A stretch of DNA of 64,000 nucleotides, from contig DWWX01000018.1 in NCBI GenBank assembly GCA_019119495.1, positions 1 through 64,000 on the forward strand, read 5' to 3'. The notes under the pieces were generated by a model. It was not told where the DNA came from. It was given only the letters and a program-made list of their open reading frames with translations, and searched no databases. The position numbers and the translations under genes are program-made. Source of the DNA: Candidatus Gemmiger stercorigallinarum (GTDB lineage Bacteria > Bacillota > Clostridia > Oscillospirales > Ruminococcaceae). Below, one piece after another: positions 8,515 to 16,664 of the stretch (the stretch's first letter is position 1; each line of letters starts with the position of its first letter).

Positions 8515-9672
8515 TCACCCTTCCCGGGTGAAAAGGGCGACCACCTCCAAATGGTCGGTGTGGGGGAAAAGGTCCACCGGCTGGAAGGCCCTGGCCCGGT
8601 ACCCATGCCCGGCCAGCAGGGCTGCATCCCGGGCCAGGGTGTCCGGGCCGCAGCTCACATACACCACCCGCCGGGGGCCCATGGCCGCCACGGCGGCCAG
8701 ACAGTCCGGCGTACTGCCGGCCCGGGGCGGGTCCAGGAACACCACGTCGGGGCGCAGGCCCTCGGCGGCGGCCCGGCGCATCCAGGGGGTGGCGTCGGCA
8801 CAGGCAAAGCGGGCGTTTTTCAGCCGGTTGCGGGCTGCGTTGGCCCGGGCGTCCCGCACCGCGGCGGGGGTCTGCTCCACCCCAAAGACCTGCCCGGCCC
8901 CGGCCGCCGCCGCGCACAGCCCGATGGTGCCGATGCCGCAGTAGGCGTCCAGGACGGTGGGGCGGCCGCTCAGCTCCGCATACGCCAGCGCCCGGTCGTA
9001 CAGCCGTTCGGTCTGGGCCGGGTTGACCTGGTAAAAGCTGCCGGCCGACAGCGCGAAGGTCAGCCCGCAGAGGGTGTCCTCGATCTGGCCGGGGCCGTAG
9101 AGCACCCGCACCTGCCGCCCCAGCACGGCGCTGGTGCGGCGGGGGTTGCAGTTGTGGACAACGGTGGTCACCCAGGGGGCCGCCCGGCGCAGCGCCGCCA
9201 CAAACTGGCGGCTGCCGGGCAGCCGGTCGGCCGCCGTGACCAGCACCACCAGCACCTGGTTGGTGGCGTGGCCCCAGCGCACCAGCACATGGCGCAGCAG
9301 GCCGGTGCCCTGGTCCTCCTTGTAGGCGGGCCAGCGCAGAGCGCGGGCGGTCTGCACCACCGCCGCGATGGTCCTGTCCAGGATCGGCGCCTGGAGCAGA
9401 CAGCCGGACTCGGGCAGCGGCAGCACCCGGTGGGTGCCGGCGGCATAGATGCCGGCCGTCAGCCGGCCGCGCTGCTCGGCAAAGCTGGCGATGGCCTTGT
9501 TGCGGTAATGCCAGGGGTCGGCGGCGCCCAGGATCGGCGCCACCGGGGCCAGGGGGGCGAACAGTGCTTCGGCCCGGCGCTGTTTGGCGGCCAGCTGCCC
9601 GGCGTAGGGCACCGAAAGCTGGGGGCAGCCGCCGCAGCGCTGCGCCTGCAGCGGACAGGAAGGTTTGGACAT
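8515..9672 (-). CDS. rlmD: 23S rRNA (uracil-C5)-methyltransferase, RlmD/RumA type
   Basis: A 385-residue SAM-dependent RNA m5U methyltransferase. The N-terminal iron-sulphur cysteines (CPLQAQRCGGCPQL, with a fourth in ESGCLLQ) fit the 4Fe-4S cluster of RumA/RlmD. The SAM site is LDAYCGIGTIGL, then FLDPPRAG, and the catalytic cysteine lies in YVSCGPDTLARD. The ending FPHTDHLEVVALF is typical. It lacks the N-terminal TRAM domain of full-length (about 450 aa) members. Family assignment is firm; which uridine is methylated is not decidable from sequence alone. Divergent from the flavoprotein gene at 9795. Confidence 0.88.
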   Translation of the reverse strand: MSKPSCPLQAQRCGGCPQLSVPYAGQLAAKQRRAEALFAPLAPVAPILGAADPWHYRNKAIASFAEQRGRLTAGIYAAGTHRVLPLPESGCLLQAPILDRTIAAVVQTARALRWPAYKEDQGTGLLRHVLVRWGHATNQVLVVLVTAADRLPGSRQFVAALRRAAPWVTTVVHNCNPRRTSAVLGRQVRVLYGPGQIEDTLCGLTFALSAGSFYQVNPAQTERLYDRALAYAELSGRPTVLDAYCGIGTIGLCAAAAGAGQVFGVEQTPAAVRDARANAARNRLKNARFACADATPWMRRAAAEGLRPDVVFLDPPRAGSTPDCLAAVAAMGPRRVVYVSCGPDTLARDAALLAGHGYRARAFQPVDLFPHTDHLEVVALFTREG

Positions 9673-9794
9673 GGGCTCACGGCCTTTCGACAGGATGGTG
9701 GGAAACGGGGTTGCGGAGTGTGATATACTGGAATGGGGGCCGGGCCGGCAGCGGGCCGGCCGGCTCCGCCTTGTAGGAAACGGAGGTTTTGTTT

Positions 9795-10415
9795 ATGAAT
9801 GTACTGCTCATCAACGGCAGCCCCCACGCCCACGGCTGCACCGACGCCGCCCTGCGGGAGGTGGCCGCCGCCCTGAACGCCGACGGCATCGAAACCACGA
9901 TCTACCACATCGGCGCCAAGCCGGTGGGGGGCTGCGTAGGCTGCGGCGGCTGCGCCAAGGCCGGGCGCTGCGTCTTCGGCGGCCCGCCGGCGGAGGTGCT
10001 GCCCCTGGCCGAAGCGGCCGACGGCTTTGTGTTCGGCGCGCCGGTCCACTATGCCACGGCGGCCGCCGGAATGCTGGGCTTTATGCACCGGCTGGCCTAC
10101 AGCGCCGGCCGGGTGCTGCAGCAGAAGCCGGCGGCGGTGGTGACCAGCGCCCGCCGGGCCGGCACCACCACCGCCCTGGAGGCGATGGAAAAGGTGGCCC
10201 AGATCTGCCAGATGCCGCTGGTCAGTTCCACCTACTGGCCGATGGTCCACGGCGGCACCGCCGAGCAGGCCGCCCTGGACGAGGAGGGTATGCAGATCAT
10301 GCGCAACCTGGGCCACAACATGGCCTGGCTGCTGCGCTGCATCGAGGCCGGCCGCGCCGCGGGCATCACCCCGCCCCGGGCCGAGAACGCGGCGCGCACC
10401 AACTTCATCCGGTGA
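9795..10415 (+). CDS. Flavodoxin-fold NADPH-dependent FMN reductase / iron-sulphur flavoprotein-like
   Basis: A 206-residue flavoprotein of the NADPH-dependent FMN reductase superfamily. It opens with VLLINGSPHAHGCTDAAL (FMN phosphate loop) and has a cysteine group GGCVGCGGCAKAGRC as in Isf-like flavoproteins, then GFVFGAPVHYATAAAGM. Such proteins pass electrons between NAD(P)H, ferredoxin or quinone-like acceptors in the cytoplasm. The start chosen is the ATG at 9795, 8 nt after GGAGG; an in-frame TTG at 9789 is too close to the ribosome site. A TATACT box at 9724-9729 preceded by TGA may be its extended -10. It ends before a bidirectional terminator. Confidence 0.85.
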   Translation: MNVLLINGSPHAHGCTDAALREVAAALNADGIETTIYHIGAKPVGGCVGCGGCAKAGRCVFGGPPAEVLPLAEAADGFVFGAPVHYATAAAGMLGFMHRLAYSAGRVLQQKPAAVVTSARRAGTTTALEAMEKVAQICQMPLVSSTYWPMVHGGTAEQAALDEEGMQIMRNLGHNMAWLLRCIEAGRAAGITPPRAENAARTNFIR

Positions 10416-10521
10416 GCCCGGCGCGGCGCGGCCGGGGAAGGCGGACCCCGCCATCCGGCAAAGGCGCCCCGGGCTGAGGTCCGCCGTCCGTGCGGCAGCC
10501 CGCCCGACCCGACACGCCGAT

Positions 10522-10560
10522 GGCCCCGGCAGACACTTTCAGGCGTCTGCCGGGGCCTTT
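10522..10560. terminator. Bidirectional terminator between convergent genes
   Basis: A perfect 13-bp stem (GGCCCCGGCAGAC at 10522-10534 with 10545-10557) with a 10-nt loop. It is flanked by CTTT on the plus side and lies between the flavoprotein stop and the PAP2 stop. Confidence 0.75.
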
Positions 10561-10563
10561 GCC

Positions 10564-11070
10564 TTACAGCCAGAGCCCGACCAGCGCAAACCCCAGCCAG
10601 GCCGCGGTGCCGCCGAAGACCAGCCCGGCCAGCACGTCGGAAGGGTAGTGGGCGCCGGTGAGCACCCGGCTCACCGCGATGACAAGGGCCAGCGCCGCCA
10701 GCACCGCCGCCAGCGCCGGGTGGAAGTACCAGGCCGACACCGCAATGCCGGCCGCCGAAAAGCAGTGCCGGCTGGGGAAGCTCTGGCCCCTGGTGTCCTT
10801 GGGGAAGAGGGGGGCAAAGCCCAGGGCCTCATAGGGGCGGGGGCGGTTGATGGCGCGGCGCAGCAGGGTGCCCAGCCCGAACACCGCCGCCGGCACCCCG
10901 GCCATCGGCAGCAGCAGCGGCTGCCGGGTGAAGGCCAGCCAGGCCAGCAGCCCGATGTACAGCGCGTACACCCCCGCCACCGCCCCGCCGCTGACCGCAC
11001 GCAGCGCCGCCCGGGCCGCCGGGCGGGCGTTGAACCAGCGAAAAACGGCCTGATATGCGTTTGCCCCCAC
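10564..11070 (-). CDS. PAP2-family membrane phosphatase
   Basis: A 168-residue integral membrane phosphatase with all three PAP2 motifs in order: RRAINRPRP, SFPSRH, and SRVLTGAHYPSDVL with the catalytic histidine. Relatives dephosphorylate phosphatidic acid or undecaprenyl pyrophosphate (BcrC/PgpB types) at the membrane surface. A role in lipid-carrier recycling would fit the polysaccharide genes nearby, but this is inference. The start is a GTG at 11070 about 7 nt after GAGGGGGGA; the ATG just upstream is out of frame. The promoter is shared in opposite orientation with the gene at 11391. Confidence 0.88.
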   Translation of the reverse strand: MGANAYQAVFRWFNARPAARAALRAVSGGAVAGVYALYIGLLAWLAFTRQPLLLPMAGVPAAVFGLGTLLRRAINRPRPYEALGFAPLFPKDTRGQSFPSRHCFSAAGIAVSAWYFHPALAAVLAALALVIAVSRVLTGAHYPSDVLAGLVFGGTAAWLGFALVGLWL

Positions 11071-11280
11071 GATTCATCCCCCCTCTGCAAGACCTGTGTT
11101 CCCGGTTCACGCCGGGCCGCCCCGGTGCCGCCCACCGTGTCCGCCGGCTACCCGGCATCGCCGCGGCAGCGGATCGCTTTCGGCGGGCTCCCCGCCGGGT
11201 CGGCTGCAGCCATCTTCCCGGGTGCATCCGAGCGCTTCCCGGCAGTTTTGATGGATCCGGTCCGGAATCTGATCTATCCT

Positions 11281-11310
11281 AGCATACCATCCCCCCGCCG
11301 CGCTTGTCAA
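11281..11310 (-). promoter_or_regulatory. Promoter of the PAP2 gene
   Basis: On the minus strand TTGACA (11305-11310), an 18-nt spacer and TATGCT preceded by TGG (11281-11286). The -35 box overlaps the -35 of the divergent promoter. The transcript would have a leader of about 200 nt. Confidence 0.65.
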
Positions 11311-11333
11311 ACCCCGGTCGGGGAAGGTATAAT
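11304..11333 (+). promoter_or_regulatory. Promoter of the O-antigen-ligase-like gene
   Basis: TTGTCA (11304-11309), an 18-nt spacer and a perfect TATAAT (11328-11333), about 57 nt before the ATG at 11391. Confidence 0.75.
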
Positions 11334-11390
11334 AAAGGGTATGCCGGCCGGAAGGGGCGGGCTGTTTTGAAAATTTGGGAGGACCTGTCC

Positions 11391-12722
11391 ATGTTTCTCT
11401 TTGCCAATCTCCTGCTGCTGGCGCTGTTTGCGGCGGCAGCCTGCGACCTCTGGCTGGGGGTGCGCCGCGCCGCGGCCGGCCCCGGCCGGCTGGGCCGTGC
11501 CCTGCAAAACCTCTGGCGGCAGGAGCATCTGCTCTTCGGCGGCTGGGGCGGCGGCTGGCGGACCCGGGCCGGCGCCGTATTGTTCTGCGTGGGGCTGGGC
11601 GCCTACGAACTCAGCGTGGCCTTCTGCAACAGCATGGCGCGGGACGCCTGGCCCTGGGTGCAGGGGGTGCTCTCCCCGCTGCTGGATGGGGTGGCCTTCG
11701 GCTGTTTCGGGCTCAAGATCCTGCTGGGCACCCGCTACAACTGGCGGCAGCTGGGGCTGGCCGGGGCGCTGTATTTCATTGCCCGGTGGGTCCACTTCAA
11801 CGCCCACAACATCTGGTGGATCGGGCTGGTGGTGGCGGTGCTGGCCGCCAAGGACCTGCCGCTGAAAAAGCCGCTGACTGTCTTTGTGGCCGTCGGCGCC
11901 GCCGCGATGCTGCTGGTGGCCGGGCTGAACGCAGCCGGCGCCCTGCCCCCGCCGCCGGACCTGGCCACCGAGCGGAATGTGTATGAATCCCGCAGCACCT
12001 ACGGCTACGGCCACCCCAACACCTTCGGCGGGCTGCTGTTCGGGCTGCTGCTGGCCTGGGCGATGCTCCGGTCCCGGAGGCCCCGCTGGGTGGACGCCGG
12101 GATCGTGGCGGCCCTGTCGGTGTTTCTGCTGGTGGGGCCGGCCTCCCGGTCGGCGGGGCTGGCGGGGCTGGCGCTGGCCGCCGGGCTGGCGCTGTGCCGC
12201 CTTTGGGGCCGCCGGCCGCTGCCCCGCCCCCTGCCCTGGCTGGGCGCGGCGGTGGTGCCGGCCATGGCGGCGGTAAGTTATCTGCTGCCCCTGCTGTTCG
12301 TCAAGGTGGGGCCCTGGTGGTCGGACCTGTCCCCCGCCTGGCTGTCCCGGCTGGACAGTATGCTCAACGGCCGCCTCTCGATGATCTGGTGCGCCTACCG
12401 GCTGTTCCCGATCAAGATCGCCGGGCAGCCGCTGCAGGACTGGCCGGCGCTGGACAACAGCTTTCTGTTCACCTTCTACCAGTTCGGCCCGGTGGTGGCG
12501 CTGCTGCTGGCGGTGGGGCTGATGATCGCGCTGTGGGGTTATGCCCGGCGCGGGGAGCCGGTGCTGCTGGTCTGCCTGGTGGTCATGCTGATCTACGCCT
12601 TCATGGAATGCCAGAGTTTCCACCTGACCACCAACCCGGCGGCGCTGCTGCTGGCCGGCGTGGTGTTCGCGCTGCCTTTGCGGCGGTGGGGCGCCGCGGA
12701 GCCTTGCCCGCAAGACGCCTGA
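11391..12722 (+). CDS. Polytopic membrane protein, O-antigen ligase/polymerase-like
   Basis: A 443-residue protein with 10-12 predicted membrane helices and a conserved periplasm-type loop reading STYGYGHPNTFGGLLFG, as in Wzy/WaaL-like polysaccharide polymerases of Firmicutes. Those proteins polymerise or ligate lipid-linked oligosaccharides outside the membrane. The start is ATG 11391, 8 nt after GGGAGG, which leaves a signal-anchor-like first helix. It is a single-gene unit with its own promoter and a perfect downstream terminator. A second member of this superfamily lies at 14843-16522. Confidence 0.7.
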   Translation: MFLFANLLLLALFAAAACDLWLGVRRAAAGPGRLGRALQNLWRQEHLLFGGWGGGWRTRAGAVLFCVGLGAYELSVAFCNSMARDAWPWVQGVLSPLLDGVAFGCFGLKILLGTRYNWRQLGLAGALYFIARWVHFNAHNIWWIGLVVAVLAAKDLPLKKPLTVFVAVGAAAMLLVAGLNAAGALPPPPDLATERNVYESRSTYGYGHPNTFGGLLFGLLLAWAMLRSRRPRWVDAGIVAALSVFLLVGPASRSAGLAGLALAAGLALCRLWGRRPLPRPLPWLGAAVVPAMAAVSYLLPLLFVKVGPWWSDLSPAWLSRLDSMLNGRLSMIWCAYRLFPIKIAGQPLQDWPALDNSFLFTFYQFGPVVALLLAVGLMIALWGYARRGEPVLLVCLVVMLIYAFMECQSFHLTTNPAALLLAGVVFALPLRRWGAAEPCPQDA

Positions 12723-12730
12723 CAAAGACA

Positions 12731-12770
12731 GGACCCCGACGGTCGGCCGACCGTCGGGGTCCTGTTCTGT
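12731..12770 (+). terminator. Terminator of the 11391-12722 gene
   Basis: A perfect 14-bp stem (GGACCCCGACGGTC at 12731-12744 with 12749-12762) with a GGCC loop, followed by TGTTCTGTTT. Confidence 0.8.
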
Positions 12771-12833
12771 TTCGTCGGCGTCGGGCGCCGGCGGATGGAG
12801 TTTTCCCCCGCGTTTTCGCGGCGGGGAAACGCA

Positions 12834-12873
12834 TCCGCCCCCGCCCGGCGGCAGGCGCCGGGGCGGGGGCGGA
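12834..12873 (-). terminator. Probable terminator of the GGGtGRT operon
   Basis: A 12-bp stem TCCGCCCCCGCC (12834-12845) with 12862-12873, about 60 nt after the GGGtGRT stop on the minus strand, followed by GCGTTTCC; the U-tract is weak. Confidence 0.5.
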
Positions 12874-12929
12874 CGGAAAGGTTTTCCTTGCTGCGCTGTC
12901 AGGGCGCAGTCAGGCGCGGCTTGCGGCGA

Positions 12930-13928
12930 TTATTCCGCAGCCTGGGCAGCGGCCACGGCGCAGGCGACGGTCATGCCGACCATCGGGTTGTTGCCGGCGC
13001 CGATCAGGCCCATCATCTCAACGTGGGCGGGCACGCTGGAGGAGCCGGCGAACTGGGCGTCGCCGTGCATGCGGCCCATCGAGTCGGTCAGGCCGTAGGA
13101 AGCGGGGCCGGCGGCCACGTTGTCGGGGTGCAGGGTACGGCCGGTGCCGCCGCCGGAAGCGACGGAAAAATACTTCTTGCCGTTCTCGATGGCCCACTTC
13201 TTGTAGGTGCCGGCGACCAGGTGCTGGAAGCGGGTGGGGTTGGTGGAGTTGCCGGTGATGGAGACCTCGACGCCCTCCATCTTCATGATGGCAACGCCCT
13301 CCAGCACGTCGTTGGCGCCGTAGCACTTGACGGCAGCGCGCTCGCCCTCAGAGTAGGGCACGGTCTCGACGACCTTGACCTCGCCGGTCTTGAAGTCGAA
13401 CTCGGTCTTGACGTAGGTAAAGCCGTTGATGCGGCTGATGATCATGGCGGCGTCCTTGCCCAGGCCGTTCAGGATGACGCGCAGGGGCTCCTTGCGGACC
13501 TTGTTGGCGGTGCGGGCGATGCCGATGGCGCCCTCGGCGGCGGCAAAGGACTCGTGGCCGGCCAGGAAGGCGAAGCAGTGGGTGTCCTCATGCAGCAGCA
13601 TGGCGCCCAGGTTGCCGTGGCCCAGGCCGACATGGCGCTGCTCAGCGACGGAACCGGGAACGGTGAAGGCCTCCAGGCCCTCGCCGATGGCGGCGGCGCA
13701 GTCGGCGGCGCTCTTCAGGCCGCGCTTGACGGCGATGGCGGTGCCCAGGGTGTAGGCCCAGACGGCGTTGTCAAAGCAGATGGGCTGAATGCCGCGGACG
13801 ATCTTGTCGCAGTCGATGCCCTTGGAAAGGAGCAGCTCGTTGCAGGCGTCCAGAGATTCGAGGCCATTGGCTTTCAGGCACTCGTTGATTTTGGGCATCC
13901 GGCGCTCCTGAGATTCAAAAGTAGCCAT
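12930..13928 (-). CDS. GGGtGRT family protein
   Basis: A 332-residue member of the GGGtGRT family, named after a glycine-rich motif, here SGGGTGRTLHPDN. Other conserved blocks are HVGLGHGNLGAMLLHEDTHC, then LNGLGKDAAMIISRING, and a C-terminal GLIGAGNNPMVGMT. The family occurs in Clostridia next to a NifU-like scaffold, and the two presumably work on iron-sulphur cluster handling; no reaction has been established to my knowledge. The start is ATG 13928 behind GGGAGGA. It begins 20 nt after the scaffold gene, so the two are co-transcribed from the promoter at 14701. Codon use is strongly biased, suggesting high expression. Confidence 0.9.
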   Translation of the reverse strand: MATFESQERRMPKINECLKANGLESLDACNELLLSKGIDCDKIVRGIQPICFDNAVWAYTLGTAIAVKRGLKSAADCAAAIGEGLEAFTVPGSVAEQRHVGLGHGNLGAMLLHEDTHCFAFLAGHESFAAAEGAIGIARTANKVRKEPLRVILNGLGKDAAMIISRINGFTYVKTEFDFKTGEVKVVETVPYSEGERAAVKCYGANDVLEGVAIMKMEGVEVSITGNSTNPTRFQHLVAGTYKKWAIENGKKYFSVASGGGTGRTLHPDNVAAGPASYGLTDSMGRMHGDAQFAGSSSVPAHVEMMGLIGAGNNPMVGMTVACAVAAAQAAE

Positions 13929-13948
13929 AGTATCTGTTCCTCCCTCTC

Positions 13949-14650
13949 TTATTCTTCACGCGGGTCGATGTACTTGACCGCGCCCTGCTCCGGGCTGAAA
14001 CGGCCGTAGGTGCCGATGTTCTTCTCGTAGGCGGTCTTGGGATCGACACCGTGGCGGATGTCCTCCATCATCTTGCCCAGGCGGACAAACTGGTAGCCGA
14101 TGACCTGGTCGTTCTTGTCGATGGCGGTCTTGAGGATGTAGCCCTCGGTCAGCTCCAGATAGCGGACGCCCTTGGCCTTGGTGGAGAAGATGGTGCCGGT
14201 CATGCTGCGCAGGCCCTTGCCCAGGTCGTCCAGGCCGGCGCCGATGGGCAGGCCATCCTCCGAGAAAGCGGTCTGGCTGCGGCCGTAGACGATCTGCAAA
14301 AACAGCTCGCGCATGGCCACGTTGATGGCGTCGCAGACCAGGTCGGTGTTCAGCGCCTCCAGGATGGTCTTGCCGGGCAGGATCTCGCCGGCCATGGCGG
14401 CCGAGTGGGTCATGCCGGAGCAGCCGATGGTCTCGACCAGGGCCTCCTCAATGACGCCCTTCTTGATATTCAGGCTCAGCTTGCAGGTGCCCTGCTGCGG
14501 TGCGCACCAGCCCACGCCGTGGGTGTAGCCGCTGATGTCCTCAATTTGGTAAGCCTTTACCCATTCGCCCTCCTCAGGGATGGGAGCCGGGCCGTGCTTG
14601 GGACCTTTGGCAATGGGGCACATGTGTTCGACTTGTGCAGAATAGGTCAT
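13949..14650 (-). CDS. NifU-like iron-sulphur cluster assembly scaffold protein
   Basis: A 233-residue protein related to IscU/NifU N-terminal scaffolds. It has GVGWCAPQQGTCKLSL, then ETIGCSGMTHSAAMAGEIL and TDLVCDAINVAMRELF, which supply three spaced cysteines of the type that bind a nascent Fe-S cluster. It is longer than classical IscU (about 130 aa), with an extra C-terminal part ending RFSPEQGAVKYIDPREE. First gene of a two-gene operon with GGGtGRT. The start ATG 14650 follows AAAGGAG by about 9 nt, with a strong sigma-A promoter 50 nt upstream. Confidence 0.85.
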   Translation of the reverse strand: MTYSAQVEHMCPIAKGPKHGPAPIPEEGEWVKAYQIEDISGYTHGVGWCAPQQGTCKLSLNIKKGVIEEALVETIGCSGMTHSAAMAGEILPGKTILEALNTDLVCDAINVAMRELFLQIVYGRSQTAFSEDGLPIGAGLDDLGKGLRSMTGTIFSTKAKGVRYLELTEGYILKTAIDKNDQVIGYQFVRLGKMMEDIRHGVDPKTAYEKNIGTYGRFSPEQGAVKYIDPREE

Positions 14651-14700
14651 AATATTCTCTCCTTTGCGTGAAATTGGGGTAAGCATTACACAGCACCTTC

Positions 14701-14729
14701 ATTATAAAATGGGATTCGCCGTTTTTCAA
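14701..14729 (-). promoter_or_regulatory. Strong sigma-A promoter of the scaffold/GGGtGRT operon
   Basis: On the minus strand TTGAAA (14724-14729), a 17-nt spacer and a perfect TATAAT (14701-14706). Confidence 0.85.
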
Positions 14730-14786
14730 GACTTTTTGCAGGACTTTGTGACAAAACTGACGTTTCCGGCCGCGCCGCCGTGCAAA

Positions 14787-14828
14787 AAAGCCCGCTGCGC
14801 CGGCAAAACGGCCGGTACGGCGGGCTTT
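14787..14828 (-). terminator. Terminator of the 14843-16522 gene
   Basis: Stem AAAGCCCGC...GCCGGC with its complement. On the minus strand it ends in GGGCTTTTTTGC, directly after the stop of the O-antigen-ligase family gene. Confidence 0.85.
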
Positions 14829-14842
14829 CGGATGCGATCGGT

Positions 14843-16522
14843 TCAGAACCAGGCGGCAAAAAATACACGGGACAAAACTGCCGCCAGCGCCATCGAAACG
14901 ACGGCCGCCGCGATGGTAACGGCAAGGGTGCGCGGCGATGCGGCGGCCGCTGCCGGCGCAGCGGCCGCTTTACGCCGCAGCCGCCTGCCGTGCGCCGGCG
15001 CGGCGGGCGCAGGCTGCGGGGCGGGGGAGGACCAGGCTGCCAGCAGGCCGAACAGCAGCATCACTTCGGGGAAGATCATCGACACCCGGATGCTGACCAC
15101 CGCCTGGGCCAGGTAGCTGCACAGCGCCAGCAGCACCGGGGCCACGCCGGCGCTGCCCCAGCGGGCAAAGCCCCGGCGCAGGCTGGATACCACAAACGCC
15201 AGCCAGGCCGCCAGGCCCAGGATGCCAGTGGAAAGCAGCTGCTCCAGATACTCGTTGTGGGCGGCGTAAAAGGTGGCCATGCGGGGGGTCATGGCGTCGC
15301 CGGCCCAGGCCTCCACGGCCTGGTGCATCATGCCGGGGCCGTAGCCCACCAGCTTGCGCCACAGCGGCGCGTCGGCCCAGGTGCCCCAGGCGGCTTTCCA
15401 GGCAACGCCCCGGTAGGTGCCCCAGTCGTCGTTAAAGACAAAAAAGTTGTCCAGCGCGCCCAGGCTGGGGAACCCCGGCCACAGGTTGGCCAGCAAAAAC
15501 ACCAGCGCGCCCGCGCCCAGCACCACCGCCGTCAATACCCGGCCCAGCCGGCAGAGCGAGATCTCCGGCCGGCCTTTGCGCGCCCGCCAGGCAAGCCCCG
15601 CCCAGATGCCCAGGCAGACAAGCCCCAGCGGCAGCGCCAGCCGGATGTCGCCGAACTTTGCCAGGATCGAGGTGCCGCCCTGGCTGCGCACGTTGGCGCG
15701 CATCCAGTGCATCCAGGCCGCCCAGGCAAAAAACAGCACGCCCACCACCGCGCCGCGGCGCATCTTTTTGGTGTCGAAATCCTTGTGGCAGGCCAGCACC
15801 ATCATGGAGGTGCCGATGCCCAGCGTCAGGCCCTCGGCGTCCACCACCGCCAGCGCCAGCGCGCCGAAACAGGCGGGGATGCCGTACAAAACCGTTCGCA
15901 GCCGGCCCTGCGCGGTCAAAAAAGCGTAGAATACCAGCGGCAGCGCCACGGCCATGTACCCGGCGTTGAAGTCCTTCTGCCCCAGCGTGGAGAAAAACTG
16001 CCACCGCTCCGCTACGGCGGTGTCCCGGTAGGTGCCGATCAGGTCGATGTCAAAGATGTTCAGCACATAAAACACCGTCACCGCAATGACGGTGACGCCG
16101 GTAAACCCGGCCAGGAGATCCATGCCGCGCTCCGGCGCGTAGGCCCGCACCGCCAGGTAGCCGGCGGCGGTCACCAGCACCAGCGCCAGCCCGCCGTAGT
16201 AGCTGCCCAGCCCCCACGCCGACCATGCCGGTTTCAGCGAAAGGCAGCTGCCCAGCACCGACGCGCCCGCAAAGGCGGCCAGCCCCCACAGGGTGGGGTC
16301 GCGGCGGGCGGCGGCCAGCCGGCCCGGCACCGGCCGCCCGCCGATCAGCGCGCTGGCGCCCAGCATGGCGCACCACAGAATGAACAGGACGAACACGGCT
16401 GTGAACTTGGTCACGCCCAGGTTGGAAAACTTGTCCACATACAACGGATAGACGCACAGCGTGGCCGCGCAGAAGGCCATGGCACAGCCGGCGGTCAGGC
16501 GGTCAAGGGGATTGTCCCGCAT
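14843..16522 (-). CDS. O-antigen ligase family membrane protein
   Basis: A 559-residue polytopic membrane protein of the O-antigen ligase/polymerase (Wzy_C) superfamily. Twelve or more hydrophobic segments surround a large extracytoplasmic loop with VGYGPGMMHQ and FYAAHNEYLEQLLSTGILGL. The NEYLEQL..G..G block is the usual signature of this family. These enzymes join or polymerise lipid-linked glycans outside the membrane. The C terminus carries an Ala/Pro-rich, basic linker and a final helix. The start is ATG 16522 with GGGAGG about 12 nt upstream. A single-gene unit between the NifU-like operon and the MFS gene. Confidence 0.8.
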   Translation of the reverse strand: MRDNPLDRLTAGCAMAFCAATLCVYPLYVDKFSNLGVTKFTAVFVLFILWCAMLGASALIGGRPVPGRLAAARRDPTLWGLAAFAGASVLGSCLSLKPAWSAWGLGSYYGGLALVLVTAAGYLAVRAYAPERGMDLLAGFTGVTVIAVTVFYVLNIFDIDLIGTYRDTAVAERWQFFSTLGQKDFNAGYMAVALPLVFYAFLTAQGRLRTVLYGIPACFGALALAVVDAEGLTLGIGTSMMVLACHKDFDTKKMRRGAVVGVLFFAWAAWMHWMRANVRSQGGTSILAKFGDIRLALPLGLVCLGIWAGLAWRARKGRPEISLCRLGRVLTAVVLGAGALVFLLANLWPGFPSLGALDNFFVFNDDWGTYRGVAWKAAWGTWADAPLWRKLVGYGPGMMHQAVEAWAGDAMTPRMATFYAAHNEYLEQLLSTGILGLAAWLAFVVSSLRRGFARWGSAGVAPVLLALCSYLAQAVVSIRVSMIFPEVMLLFGLLAAWSSPAPQPAPAAPAHGRRLRRKAAAAPAAAAASPRTLAVTIAAAVVSMALAAVLSRVFFAAWF

Positions 16523-16664
16523 AGTTGGCTTGTCCTCCCGGTATACAAAATTACGTTCCGGGCCGGCGGAAAACAGACGGCAAACAGCACTTTTTGCCGG
16601 TCCGGCCGCCCCGGAACAGATACAGTCATACATTGTACCCTGCGGGGCGGGAATTTTCAACCGT

